DNA of 64,000 nt, taken from Owenia fusiformis. Its lineage: Eukaryota > Annelida > Polychaeta > Sabellida > Oweniidae. This document shows, piece after piece, positions 51,901 through 60,000 of the stretch. Every line of letters begins with the position of its first letter. Positions within the stretch are counted from its first letter, which is position 1. The notes beneath the pieces were generated by a model. That model had not been told where the DNA came from. It worked only from the letters and a program-made list of their open reading frames with translations, and made no database searches. Both the position numbers and the translations under genes were made by a program. The DNA is taken from positions 23,200,184 through 23,264,183 of the forward strand of contig CAIIXF020000012.1 of NCBI GenBank assembly GCA_903813345.2, written 5' to 3'.

Positions 51901-52618
51901 GATTTTTCATAGTTTTCTACTCATTCTAAGGGTACTTGTTACAAAATATAATTAAGCTTATGTTTATAAGCATATTTGCATGGGCGTAGCCACCCCCGAT
52001 CGAACCCCCCCCCCTCCCACCCCACCAAAAAAGAAAAAAGCAATATTGTAAAACTTGCTGAAAAAAAACATTGACAAATTATGGTTTGAAATGCTTAGAA
52101 AGCACCATATACTGTACAATGTTAATTTAAAAAAATTAACCCTTAACCCCCCTTTTTAGGGCTCACTTCACTTGCATTGATTCAAACCTTAAAATTCGCT
52201 GCACCCCTGATTCGTCTTCATGTTTCATGTGAAGTTCAATGATAATCATATGGAAGCTCATTAATGAATGAATCAGACATATTTATGGAGCTGCTGGACA
52301 AATTTTACTCACACATAAAACAATAATTAACAATGTAATTAACATTTCACTCCTAGGGGCTGGGTCAATTTAGTTAGGTCTTAACCCCCCTCCCCCTGTT
52401 GAAAGTCAAAATGTTGATTCCCTCTTGAAGTGTTCATATAAAGCTGGCATAATGTTTTCACTTGCAGGAAGCTAGCTGACATTGCTCCCCTCCTTGACGT
52501 GGAAGACATGGTGATGATGAAGAAGCCTGATTGGAAGTGTGTCTTCACCTACGTTCAGAGTTTCTACCGGAGATTCCGCAACCACGAGGAAAACGCTGAC
52601 AAACCTGCCGAGCAGTAG
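27804..52618 (+). CDS. Smoothelin-like protein with C-terminal CH domain (split gene)
   Basis: Coding exons: 27,804-27,938; 32,791-32,866; 33,527-33,636; 38,570-38,722; 39,260-39,374; 40,498-40,587; 42,391-42,603; 45,047-45,140; 49,830-49,956 (or 46,996-47,119); 51,662-51,810; 52,468-52,618. All introns are GT-AG and phases agree at every junction; total 1,413 bases, 470 residues plus stop. Order: KVKD repeats; smoothelin motif TDEEELMKI-LNKTENFDDRKKIRARLR; charged helix with EKRRQER and RRAEEEKQRK; Thr/Ser/Gly-rich linker; CH domain with NFSGAWSDGRAFCALIHHF and VFTYVQSFYRRFR. Smoothelins are actin-associated cytoskeletal proteins of contractile cells; this role is inferred from the family. 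The 5' end is uncertain: either an upstream exon (see 24,870) or an ATG at 27,777/27,783 in frame with this exon. Confidence 0.92.
27939..32790. other. Intron with degenerate CACCAAAT repeats
   Basis: 4.85 kb, AT-rich, with a C12 run near 29,462. At 30,460-30,700 a degenerate ~25-bp repeat built on CCACACCAAATATC appears about eight times. A GTGACATA-family relic lies at 32,630-32,700 and a GAGAGGTGTTC relic ending GTTTTACTGTATGTA at 32,711-32,748. No supported exon. Confidence 0.6.
32791..32866 (+). CDS. Smoothelin-like exon b: second half of smoothelin motif
   Basis: Acceptor TATTTTCAG, donor AGAG|GTAAGA, 76 bases entering at phase 0 and leaving one base. Encodes LNKTENFDDRKKIRARLR followed by VIREQAR, completing the motif begun at 27,938. 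The split falls in the middle of the conserved helix pair. Confidence 0.9.
33527..33636 (+). CDS. Smoothelin-like exon c: charged helical segment
   Basis: Acceptor AATTCCAG, donor CCAG|GTAAAC, 110 bases. The leftover G plus CT restores an Ala codon. Encodes EAEKRRQEREAASKDVV, KERQRRAEEEKQRKLREFQ: Lys/Arg/Glu-rich and probably a single long helix or coiled coil, as follows the motif in other smoothelins. Confidence 0.88.
33637..38569. other. Intron with local repeats and a hairpin
   Basis: 4.9 kb. TAATCTGATTGG (36,341-36,352) is exactly complementary to CCAATCAGATTA (36,381-36,392). At 36,850-37,085 a CTCAACAAGGGGCCTCATT word occurs three times; the 36,810-37,046 open frame translates this repeat and is not accepted as an exon. 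(TTTA)n at 37,441-37,470. Confidence 0.55.
38570..38722 (+). CDS. Smoothelin-like exon d: charged linker
   Basis: Acceptor GTTTCCAG, donor AAAAAG|GTATGC, 51 codons, phase 0 both ends. Encodes EMAAEPKKDTGIDPVARRK followed by a Lys/Glu/Ala-rich stretch ending MYAPQLDKK. Continues the helical character of the preceding exon. Confidence 0.88.
38977..39186. mobile_element. MITE of the CAGGCCCGTAGCCAGG family
   Basis: 198 bp at 38,983-39,180, from CAGGCCCATAGCCAGG to TGGCTACGGGCCTA, flanked by ATAATA on both sides (38,977-38,982 and 39,181-39,186). Internal words TTGGCCAAAAATTCTTTCAA and GGGCCAAAATTGTCAAA match the copy at 18.2 kb. It lies in the intron between 38,722 and 39,260. The open frames through it are repeat translations. 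Confidence 0.8.
39260..39374 (+). CDS. Smoothelin-like exon e: Thr-rich linker
   Basis: Acceptor GCATTTAG, donor AAAG|GTACCA, 115 bases leaving one base. Encodes VEKKLAEAKQSGETTTTEE, then TTEDGG and TKTSMTTTDK: low-complexity and Thr-rich, probably disordered and a likely phosphorylation region. Confidence 0.85.
40498..40587 (+). CDS. Smoothelin-like exon f: Thr/Ser-rich linker
   Basis: Acceptor TGGTGTAG, donor GCAG|GTGAGA, 90 bases. The leftover G plus AT gives Asp. Encodes GTTTITKKTTTVSQTSG, VGGTAYAIKKSA. Leaves one base, compatible with both the exon at 42,391 and the short candidate terminal exon at 41,442. Confidence 0.85.
40588..42390. other. Intron with TTG/TTA microsatellite and possible alternative end
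   Basis: Contains degenerate CACAACATTC-type repeats at 40,735-41,050 and a (GTT)n/(ATT)n microsatellite at 41,788-41,850. The candidate alternative terminal exon at 41,442 is described separately. Confidence 0.55.
41442..41455 (+). CDS. Possible alternative terminal exon of the smoothelin-like gene
   Basis: After a pyrimidine-rich tract and acceptor TTTTGTCAATAG, the sequence GTGGTGCCACTTAA would join the preceding exon's leftover G to read Gly-Gly-Ala-Thr-stop. An ATTAAA about 100 bases downstream could serve polyadenylation. The product would lack the CH domain. Supported only by splice signal and phase, and could be chance. Confidence 0.2.
42391..42603 (+). CDS. Smoothelin-like exon g: Ser/Gly-rich linker
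   Basis: Acceptor GTCTATAG, donor GGAG|GTGACT, 213 bases, one base in and one base out. Encodes EETAKNLANDFGKSSSPG, repeated basic/Ser motifs (TQSWSSRDG, KSKSWGGGG) and PGRGMGAIAALAG. GC content and codon use are clearly higher than the flanking introns. If the donor is skipped the frame ends after two codons (GGT GAC TAA), which would give a CH-less protein. Confidence 0.88.
42604..45046. other. Intron containing an interspersed repeat
   Basis: Apart from the GTGACATA-family copy at 42,655-42,835, the 2.4-kb intron is AT-rich with no recognisable exon. The open frames at 44,153-44,413 and 44,661-44,876 lack coding character. Confidence 0.55.
42655..42835 (+). repeat. Interspersed GTGACATA-family repeat, most complete copy
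   Basis: Starts TTATTATGTCACCACACCAAG / TGGTGACATATTGTTATG and runs through GATGTCCAGCATTTGGCAG, TGTAACAAATGGCAGGTGG and GCATGTTAATGCCTTATTG. Longer than the copies at 18,990 and 19,495 and in the same orientation. Confidence 0.7.
45047..45140 (+). CDS. Smoothelin-like exon h: Gly/Ala/Lys linker before the CH domain
   Basis: Acceptor TTATTTCAG, donor CCCAA|GTAAGA, 94 bases leaving two bases (AA). Encodes GPKKPMGARGAMAAFKKMD then QATGGGNAPARP. The leftover AA makes an Asn codon with either of the two possible next exons (AA+C at 46,996 or AA+T at 49,830). Confidence 0.87.
45506..45658. repeat. MITE-like repeat with ATACAGTRAA inverted ends
   Basis: Begins ATACAGTGAACCTGTGCAAG and ends CAGATTTTACTGTATGTAG; the ends are inverted versions of ATACAGTRAAMCT. 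Inside, GTTCCACTT appears in several copies on a ~30-60 bp scale. Resembles the relics at 13.9, 22.1 and 32.7 kb. Confidence 0.6.
46996..47119 (+). CDS. Alternative smoothelin-like exon encoding a second version of CH helix 1
   Basis: Acceptor TGGTTTCAG, donor TATGGG|GTTAGA, 124 bases (1 + 41 codons), exactly the phase of exon 49,830-49,956. Encodes FFNVVKQASNKPLNLNN then VRRSAVEIKAEILKFVQ and ANTKDYG. The ending aligns with RSPSTIKQMLLQWCQRQCKDYP of the other exon: RS at the same distance, I-K, a hydrophobic helix, and K-D-Y immediately before the shared IEITNF. The segment is richer in GC and CpG than the surrounding intron. Using both exons together would duplicate the helix and break the phase (the first leaves 0 bases and the second needs two), so they should be mutually exclusive. 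No transcript evidence is available here. Confidence 0.75.
48030..48067. repeat. 38-bp near-perfect palindrome
   Basis: TATCATGGGCTTTCAACT (48,030-48,047) and AGTTGAAAGCCCATGATA (48,050-48,067) are exact complements with a 2-base spacer. It lies in the intron between the two alternative CH exons. Its CATGGGCTTTCA core is shared with the 83-bp array at 25.7 kb and with 2,813-2,825. Confidence 0.9.
48530..48835. repeat. Degenerate tandem repeat (TCTCAAATATGARAACCCCTTTC)
   Basis: Six or seven diverged copies of a ~45-60 bp unit built around TCTCAAATATGAAAACCCC followed by TTTCTTTGCCCTTGCA. The open frames at 48,271-48,609 and 48,619-48,834 run through it and are not supported as exons. Confidence 0.7.
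49830..49956 (+). CDS. Smoothelin-like exon i: Gly-rich lead and CH helix 1
   Basis: Acceptor GTCTGTGTAG, donor TACCCT|GTATGC, 127 bases (1 + 42 codons). Encodes FLGAPGPGAGGGAGRGVN then IQRSPSTIKQMLLQWCQRQ and CKDYP. The IKQMLLxWCxxx-Y pattern is the usual first helix of smoothelin-type CH domains. The donor leads in phase 0 to IEITNF at 51,662. Alternative partner: 46,996-47,119. Confidence 0.92.
49957..51661. other. Intron within the CH domain
   Basis: 1.7 kb. Three related AC(A)CCATATATGGAAGG-type words at 50,165-50,290 form a small degenerate repeat. No further CH-like exon was found by eye. Confidence 0.5.
51662..51810 (+). CDS. Smoothelin-like exon j: CH domain core
   Basis: Acceptor CACATTTCAG, donor GCAGA|GTAAGT, 149 bases leaving two. 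Encodes IEITNFSGAWSDGRAFCALI, HHFYPDAFNWEELDPKKRRY and NFTLAFDTA. The NFSxxWSDGxAFCALIHxFxPDAF string is the signature of the CH domain and includes its most conserved Trp and Asp-Gly. Confidence 0.96.
51975..52215. repeat. C-rich repeat fragment with GGGCGTAGCCA start
   Basis: Begins CATGGGCGTAGCCACCCCCG with a C11 run and ends near CTGCACCCCTGATTCG. It resembles one end of the widespread invertebrate GTAGCCA elements but does not align well with the three MITE copies described here. Lies in the last intron. Confidence 0.35.
52468..52618 (+). CDS. Smoothelin-like last coding exon: CH C-terminal helices
   Basis: Acceptor TTCACTTGCAG; GA plus G restores Glu. Encodes KLADIAPLLDVEDMVMMKKP, DWKCVFTYVQSFYRRFRNHE and ENADKPAEQ, then TAG at 52,616-52,618. 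LLDVEDMV and the FTYVQSFY helix are typical of smoothelin and MICAL-type CH domains. The tail after the domain is only about a dozen residues. Confidence 0.95.
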
Positions 52619-53169
52619 ACTCCATATAAGGGATATCGTCCAGTAGATTTAATGTGCTCTTAATTTCATGCTTAGAATGCAGTCAGTAACCAGTAACTGT
52701 TATGTGTAAGTTGTCGCGGAGGGTTGGCGAAAGTTCGCTTTTGATTCAGATTTGTGTGTCACATTTTGTCAGCCAATCAGTGAAGTTCACCATCAAGGAG
52801 TCAACTGGAGGGGGTAATGAGGTAATGACTACAATTACCTTGGTTACCAGAGTAACCGACTCGTCCCAACTCCCTAGAAGTGTCATATAGGTGGATGTTC
52901 AGTTATGTTACATGAGTGGAGGTCAGATGTTGATGATATTATAATGACATTATCTCAGTCGTACTTATAGGATCGACATACACTGATTATGTTCATCAGA
53001 ATCCATGGTACAAGTGTCAAAGATCATACAAAAAGTGTCAAATATATCCCCATCTTTAGGGAAGTACAAATATGATCATGATCACATTGACAAAGTAACA
53101 ATAATCACATTGCCATTTGGATCTATTTAAAACCCATAGGAGTATGAAATGCTGCTGATGTGAAAAGCA

Positions 53170-53400
53170 AGTATGTAGGAAACTATAGATAAACCATAAT
53201 CTTTATCAAGAAACTATTGATAACGCAATTAATTGTGGAGAAACTGGATAGCCAATAAAACTTTAAAGAAACTATGGATAACCCTTAAAACTTTAGAGAA
53301 ACTATGGATGACCCATGAAGTTTTAGAGAAATGATGGAAAGCCCATTTAATTATGGAGAAACTGGATAACCCATAAGAGAAACCATGGATAACCCATGAA
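53170..53400 (+). repeat. Degenerate tandem repeat (GAGAAACTATGGATAACCCAT)
   Basis: Seven or so diverged copies of a 30-45 bp unit built on GAAACTATGGATAACCCAT and AAAACTTTAGA. It includes the AATAAA at 53,254, which lowers confidence in that word as a poly(A) signal. Confidence 0.7.
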
Positions 53401-54389
53401 CTTGAAAACTACGAAAACGGATATACATTGGCATTGTGTTAACATTTAACCCACATTCAGACTTTTAGCTTTATCTTTGACAGATAATATCTGTTTTCTC
53501 TATAAGGTAGTTTGTGACTTATATTTCATTCATAGTAGCAGATTTTTTAAACACAAATGAGCATATAGATTATTTTGGTTTTCATGAACTGTGTCCATAT
53601 GAAGCTTTACCCGGATTGTACAGTAGAAAGACTAAATGTTGTGTATATATTTGTAGAAGTAAAGTTCAATCACATCATAAATAAGCCACAAATTCTGGTA
53701 TTTATTTGGCTTAAATGTGTGTGTAGGGACTGTAGCAGGATAGAACTTACTTTAGATTTAGAGATTCACAGCTCATCTTTGTATTGTATTGATAGTGATG
53801 AATTAGCACAATTGGCAGCAATTGCTTTTCATATAAAAACTCAAGGTTAACAGTTTGGTTTATCAAAATACATCAATACACTTTTTGTGGCATTTGTGTT
53901 CACAGTTTGTAGAGAGGAGGTTGATTTCTACCATAATGCAGTATGTTCAATTTCTCAGTTTTCATTGCCATTGGTCTATTTGGTCAATAATCATGGATAG
54001 GTGCCATACAAAATAATTTATAAACTCTGAATTTTTAGACATTTTAAAACTGCATTTCTATTTCATTACATTATATTTGTGTATTGAAACATATTTTATG
54101 TGTAAACACCTGCACATGAAAAATGCAACCCCTGTATACACAATATTTGAGTGGCCATAAACACCCTTTGCAATGCATTGTGGTACCCCACCTCCCCTGA
54201 TGATTAGATAATGAACAATGTAGATTACATGAATATTCATAAGGAATCTGCATGTGTTATCTTAGCATGTAATGTATATTTTATTTTAGTATGAATGATG
54301 TAAAATTTGTAAGCATTTATAAATATAAGTGATGTGTGTTCAACCTAGGCAATAATTTTGATTGATATCAAACACTGTTGGTGCCATAA

Positions 54390-54560
54390 ACTAGTGTCCC
54401 AATGTCCCCTTGGCGACTTACACTAGTGTCCCAATGTCCCCTTGGCGACTTACACTAGTGTCCCAATGTCCCCTTGGCGACTTACACTAGTGTCCCAATG
54501 TCCCCTTGGTGTCTTGCACTAGTGTCCCAGTGTTGTCATACAATAGTGTCCCAAACGGTG
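54390..54560 (+). repeat. 32-bp minisatellite
   Basis: The unit starts ACTAGTGTCCCAATGTCCCC at 54,390, 54,422, 54,454 and 54,486, exactly 32 bp apart. After 54,500 it decays into shortened copies keeping only AGTGTCCCA. Confidence 0.92.
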
Positions 54561-54950
54561 TCATAATAGTAAAATAGTAAATGTAAATTTCTTCACACAC
54601 AAACAAGCACTATGGGCCAGTATGTTTTTCATTTACATAGAAATGTACAGTATCAGAGAAAAGTACAATATCAGAAAATGAGTTTTTTCAGGTATCAAAA
54701 AATGCACATTGCATAGGGATTATGAAAGTACAGGTTGTCCCAGAAGTCATATATGAAACAACAAAACATGTATCAAGAATTGATTCATCCTTTCTAAAGA
54801 TGTTGAAACATTTTAGAAAGATACTCCAACTTGATGTTTAGAAACCTCACAAATGTTATGATTCTTGGGTCAACCTATATTATCATAAATGAAAGAACAT
54901 GCACTTTATTAGAAGAAACATTATCTCTAAATAGATTGATTTTACAGAAC

Positions 54951-55392
54951 ATGGTAGTACTAATATAGGTACTCCTGTGGTAGTACTAATATAGGTACTC
55001 CTGTGGTAGTACTAATATAGGTACTCCTGTGGTAGTACTAATATAGGTACTCCTGTGGTAGTACTTATATAGGTACTCCTGTGGTAGTACTAATATAGGT
55101 ACTCCTGTGGTAGTACTAATATAGGTACTCCTGTGGTAGTACTAATATAGGTACTCCTGTGGTAGTACTAATATAGGTACTCCTGTGGTAGTACTAATAT
55201 AGGTACTCCTGTGGTAGTACTAATATAGGTACTCCTGTGGTAGTACTAATATAGGTACTCCTGTGGTAGTACTAATATAGGTACTCCTGTGGTAGTACTA
55301 ATATAGGTACTCCTGTGGTAGTACTAATATAGGTACTCCTGTGGTAGTACTAATATAGGTACTCCTGTGGTAGTACTGATATAGGTACTCCT
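54951..55392 (+). repeat. 26-bp minisatellite, 17 copies
   Basis: Unit GTGGTAGTACTAATATAGG + TACTCCT repeated over 442 bp, exactly 17 x 26, with only single-base differences (the first base, an A-to-T near 55,070 and an A-to-G near 55,378). The unit contains GTAC twice and AGTACT, a palindrome. The homogeneity points to recent expansion or gene conversion. Confidence 0.95.
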
Positions 55393-55906
55393 GATTAACA
55401 ATAATAATGTGTGCAATAATGTCTCCTTAATGTACATCCATTTTAATCTCTTAACCATTTAGTGTAACATTTTAGTATACTGTTTTTATTTTTAGATTGT
55501 AATTGCATTGCTGATTCTATACAAAGACATTGTTTTGATAGGCTTGGACATATCTTGTTGGAAGTTATGGTTTGAAAATGCACTAAATGACGGCTTTCAT
55601 GTGTAATTCGTCGATATGTCAAAAGTTTCACACTCTATCTAGTCAATAACTGTAAAATTAGTAGACTGTATGAATTTAGTTAAAAAGCTTTAAATTGTTT
55701 TAGATTTCTATACTCCACAGCACCTCTATTGTTGTCACAGGAATTATGAATTGAAAATTTTGATGAAAAGTGATTTAATATTTTACAAATTTCCTGATAA
55801 CCGACACTTTTTGAATCCCCTGTAATATTATTTATTGTGAAAGTTATAATGAAAAGAGTGCAAAAAGAGAAATCCTGACATCAATTGATGACAGTTTGAT
55901 GTCAAC

Positions 55907-56097
55907 ACATACAGGCCCGTAGCCAGGATTTGCCAAGGGGTTCACTTTTTGAAAATTTCCAGGGGGGTTCAATTTTGGTCCAAAAATAGCCAAACTCACT
56001 TAAAATGTACTTAGAATGATGAAAAACTTCATGATTTTGAAAGAATTTTTGGCCGGGGGGGTTTTGCTTGAACCCCCCTGGCTACAGGCCTGACATA
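55907..56097. mobile_element. MITE of the CAGGCCCGTAGCCAGG family, best-preserved copy
   Basis: 181 bp at 55,912-56,092, from CAGGCCCGTAGCCAGG to CCTGGCTACAGGCCTG, flanked by ACATA on both sides (55,907-55,911 and 56,093-56,097). Opposite orientation to the copies at 18.2 and 39.0 kb, judged by the internal AAGAATTTTTGGCC and CCAGGGGGGTTC words. Non-coding. Confidence 0.85.
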
Positions 56098-56221
56098 CGA
56101 CTTCAAATATGTAAAAATGTAAAAAGCGCAGTACTGTATGCATGTGTTAACTAAGACTTCTTTTAACTTAATGTTTTAGTGAATATATTGTTTTGCATAT
56201 ATTTTATGTATTATGTTATTA

Positions 56222-56227
56222 AATAAA
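56222..56227 (+). terminator. Candidate poly(A) signal AATAAA
   Basis: AATAAA followed within 30 bases by TGTGTTATATTTG. Best-placed distal signal for the smoothelin-like transcript; inferred from motif context only. Confidence 0.3.
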
Positions 56228-56249
56228 ATATGAAATGTTTATATAAAAA

Positions 56250-57094
56250 ATGTGTTATATTTGAAAGGAATTGTAAAAATGGATATAAGATGAAGTTAGA
56301 ATTGCTGGTAATTTAGCCTTACCCCATTTAACGTGCTACCCCTTTCAGAAGTAACTGACATCGGGAAGAAGAAACTTTTGATATAAAAATGGGAAAAGGA
56401 AATATCTCATTTAGACAATAAGTCAGACAACTTATAAAATGTGGCGAGATTGGGTCATCAAAGTTATCAGGATAATGAAATCAAAGAAAACATTTTTTCA
56501 TCAAAAAGGTGCCTTTCTAGGTGTCTCGATGTTGCATTCTGGCTGCCAATCCTCCTTGTTCTCGGCCCATATTAGTTTAAACAATTTTAGGGTGTATTAC
56601 GACATAATAACCACCACAGACCCACAGAATACAGCGAACATGTACACTGTACATGTATCATTTGAACAAGTTGTCAAAGGGTCCAATTTATTGATTCATG
56701 GGGTACTGGACAATTGGAGTGTTTTATATGTCTCTGTTTTGTTCACTACAAATATTTGACTTTTTGTGACGGTGGTCTTGAGTTTGAAATCTGTTGAAAA
56801 GTGTTGAAAATTCGAATAGATGGCGGAAAAAGTGGTCAGATCTTTTGATTTTGGTGACTCTTTTTTCTAGAGACATTTCGAGTTCCAAGGGGGACATATG
56901 GAGCTATAATGTGGTATATGTGGTTTGGTAACTGAAATCTTTGTTTTTTCATAATTGATCCGAAGATTTTCATGATTTTCAATTGAATTGTATGGGGCCA
57001 TATAATAGTGGAGTTATCCCTATTCTAGAGAAAAAGATAATACTGGATTCTGTTGGTGCTGCCATCTTTATATCGGCCCAGAACCTATGGTTTT
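56250..57094. other. Intergenic, no supported gene
   Basis: The 106-codon frame at 56,439-56,759 includes an ordinary-looking translation but no domain, splice context or codon signal. Possibly part of the larger inverted-repeat element centred at 57.3 kb. Confidence 0.4.
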
Positions 57095-57455
57095 TTGTTC
57101 CTTTCTAACAATTCTTGAGAATGAAATAAAAGGTCTTTCCGAACCTTGTTGGAACAAAATAGCATATACAACATGTTTTAGACCTCTCAATATTATAAAG
57201 TTATGCAAAGGAAATTTTGGTTGATTGAACAAAAAGTATTGAAAAATTGAAACAAACCCCCCAATAGATACAAATTAAGATGAAACTTTTATTTCATTAA
57301 CAAGATACGTTTTTAAAATCAACCCAAATTTCCTTTGTACAATTACAATATTAAGAGACCTAAACACGTTGTGTCTATGTTGTTTTGTTCCAATGAGGTT
57401 TGGAAAGATGTTTCATTTCATTCCGAACATATGATACCAAGAACAAAAGAAGTGT
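57095..57455. mobile_element. Inverted-repeat (hairpin) element with ~140-bp arms
   Basis: The left arm (about 57,100-57,235) contains AATGAAATAAAAGGTCTTTCC, AACCTTGTTGGAACAAAA and CAAAGGAAATTTTGGTTGATT. The right arm (57,305-57,445), read on the opposite strand, contains AATGAAATGAAACATCTTTCC, AACCTCATTGGAACAAAA and CAAAGGAAATTTGGGTTGATT in the same order. Arms are roughly 80% alike around a ~70-base loop. Outer boundaries and target duplication were not resolved. Confidence 0.75.
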
Positions 57456-57719
57456 CTGACGTGTTTTCTAAAACAATATAGAGAAAAGTATATATATTTT
57501 TCAAATTATATTGTTACCATTCCAATGATTCCATTGACGATACCTAAAATTTTTAGAATTTTTTGATAACTGGTTAAAGAGAAATGTGTGTTCAAAAGTT
57601 CACCAATCCTTTTTTAGTTTCAAAAAGGAGGCCATATTGGATCTGCCAGACATCAAGGCTACATACTAGTATCAGACAAGTATTAAATGGGTCAAATTAT
57701 TTTTGATTTATCAGTCATG

Positions 57720-58370
57720 GACGCCTCTGAAGATGATATAATGCAGAGGGACTGAATTAATATCCATCTAATTATTAAAGGGACACTGTTTGTTAGGTAG
57801 TTCTTATGTTAATGAACACTGAGATATTTAAAAAAAGAATCAAATGGGTCAATCTACTTTTGATTCATCAGTTATGCCTACCTCTGGAGATGATTTGTTG
57901 AAGAGACACTGAATTACATGTAATATCCATTTAGCCATTGAAGGGACACTCCTTGTAAGGTAGTTCACACCCAAAGAACAAATAGGTCAATCTATCTTTG
58001 ATCGATCATTCATGGATGCCCTTGAAGATGATATATTACCAAGAGACTGAATCAATATCCATTTAGCCATTGAAGGGACACTCCTTGTAAGGTAGTTCTC
58101 ACCCAAAGAACAAATAGGTCAATCTATCTTTGATCGATCATTCATGGATGCCCTTGAAGATGATATATTACCAAGAGACTGAATCAATATCCATTTAGCC
58201 ATTAAAGGGACACTGCTTGTAAGGTAGTTCTCACCCAAAGAAACTAATGGGTCAATCTATTTTTGATTCTTCATTCATGCCTCCCTGAAGATGATATATT
58301 GCCAAAGGAATAAATCAAAATCCATGTAGCCGTTTAAAGGGACACTGGTTGTAAGATAGTTCTCATCCCA
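57720..58370 (+). repeat. ~132-bp tandem repeat, about five copies
   Basis: Copies are marked by AAGGGACACTCCTTGTAAGG (GGACACT at 57,781, 57,944, 58,076, 58,208 and 58,339). Spacing is 131-132 bp except the first, 163. The third and fourth units are nearly identical and the outer ones are diverged. Each contains TGAAGATGATATATTACC and GGTCAATCTATCTTTGAT. Confidence 0.88.
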
Positions 58371-60000
58371 AGTCACACTAAAGCTATCTTTGGTTTTGTG
58401 TTTTTAATATGTTGCCCTTTGTGTCGAGATTTTCATCAAAGTTTTATCGTGCAAGGCAACACATGAAAAAGGAACTGGACAAAAATCCCGGGAATTTCAT
58501 TTTAAAAGAAATGGCGGAGACATAATTGTGGTTTCTATCCATCCGTCAAATTAAAGCAAGTTACAGCAAGTCTTTTTTGCTGTGATTGCTATTTTGATTG
58601 TTCAATCTTGAGGATAAATATTCGTATAGGCTACTGTGGATTTGATTTGCCCCTCATTAAATCGTCGGATTTGCTCAATTTCAAATTTTGGGGGGTATTT
58701 AATTTGGCAGATTCAGGACCAAAGTCAAGTTTTATCATTGATCTGAAGTACAGCACTGGCATACCATCTCAAGTTTAGTATCAGTATTTTCCAAAACAGA
58801 TTTGAAATCAACAGATATTTAATCTGTCCTTTTTTCTATCCAGCAATCTGCCAAATCAAAATGGGAGCCAAATTAAGTAAAGTACTTTGTTATTGAAGCA
58901 ATTACCAAACTACAAATGCATTAGACATGCAGGGTAGGCGATTATTTGATTATATTCTTTTATAATATTACTTCAAGAGTGTTCAAGACTAAATACACAG
59001 AATTAGGTCATCAATCTAGTCTCTACTTTATTTTTCGCAATATATTTTTTTTAAAGAACATAGAACATCATTCATGCCATCTTTTATTTATTCAAAATAA
59101 ACTCACTAGATTAAAAATTGCCAATTTTATTCAATCATGTTATAGTGCATATATATTTTCTAGTGTCCTCTCAAGAACATAAAGAATTGATTCAACTGTC
59201 ACTGCAGACAATGCACATATTTGTGCAATGTTTGCTTTTGTACATTCACAGCGAGTAAGATGTCCAACACAGTACATATTTCACAAGTAGGCTATAACAT
59301 TAAATCAAGTTTACGGACGCATGTTCTATATTGATGTCCATTGGTAACATATTTCACATCAACATCTGTTCATCCTCAAAAAATAGGCACAGAGTACATG
59401 TCCAGTATATAATATGTTGCTTGGTTTTTTTGTTGCTTGGTAAAAGTCACAGTAAACACTACGTTAAGACGGGAAAGTCTGCAAATTAAGTAATAGAATG
59501 CACTCAGCCATCAATTTGTCAACTGAAGCAGCACCAAGATTGTTTGTAGATGTAGATGATGCAGAAAGGTTGTACATTCTCTCTCATTTTCTCCAAACTG
59601 TACAAAATTGTAATTGTAGGAGGAATGCACCTGAAAATACAAGAAGGCAAAATCATCAGCAATGATAAATCATTCCCGAGTAAGTTCATTTTACTCCTTA
59701 TATTACGAAATGTGAAATCATTGCTTACTTTTGGCAAACTCTAAGTAAGCAGGATTACATTTACATAATTGATTAATCCTTGCCATTAAAAACCTCAAAT
59801 TAATGAGGAAAAGGTACGCGATCAATCAAAGACATGTAAATGATCTACAATACATGGACCAGTGGCAAAACCATGAGCTTATAAAACTAACCATTTAATG
59901 CATTATTATGGTCAGAACGCACAAAAATCTAGAAAATTTTGAAAACCATGTTGCTGTATAGGTGTATACCATCATAAATTATTGACAATCTCATAAAAAA
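58371..60000. other. Intergenic with one exon-like minus-strand segment
   Basis: Mostly structureless. At 59,631 down to about 59,520 on the minus strand, a TGTATTTTCAG acceptor precedes GTGCATTCCTCC, resembling the start of the exon-like segment at 61,010 (GTGCAGTCTTCTTGCC). This may be a diverged relative of that sequence. Confidence 0.35.

Larger units (their letters stand above)
52619..56245 (+). other. Probable long 3' UTR or downstream region of the smoothelin-like gene
   Basis: No new gene is apparent. AATAAA at 53,254-53,259 could end a ~650-base UTR. A better context is AATAAA at 56,222-56,227, followed by T/GT-rich sequence, which would put two minisatellites and a MITE inside a ~3.6-kb UTR. 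The 53,575-53,850 open frame has no domain. Confidence 0.4.

Noticed and set aside
53254-53259. AATAAA as the main poly(A) signal
   Set aside because: It lies in a degenerate repeat unit with no GT-rich downstream element; kept only as a possibility in the UTR entry.
56439-56759. 106-codon open frame
   Set aside because: No domain, no splice or regulatory context, and it lies beside an inverted-repeat element; most likely chance.
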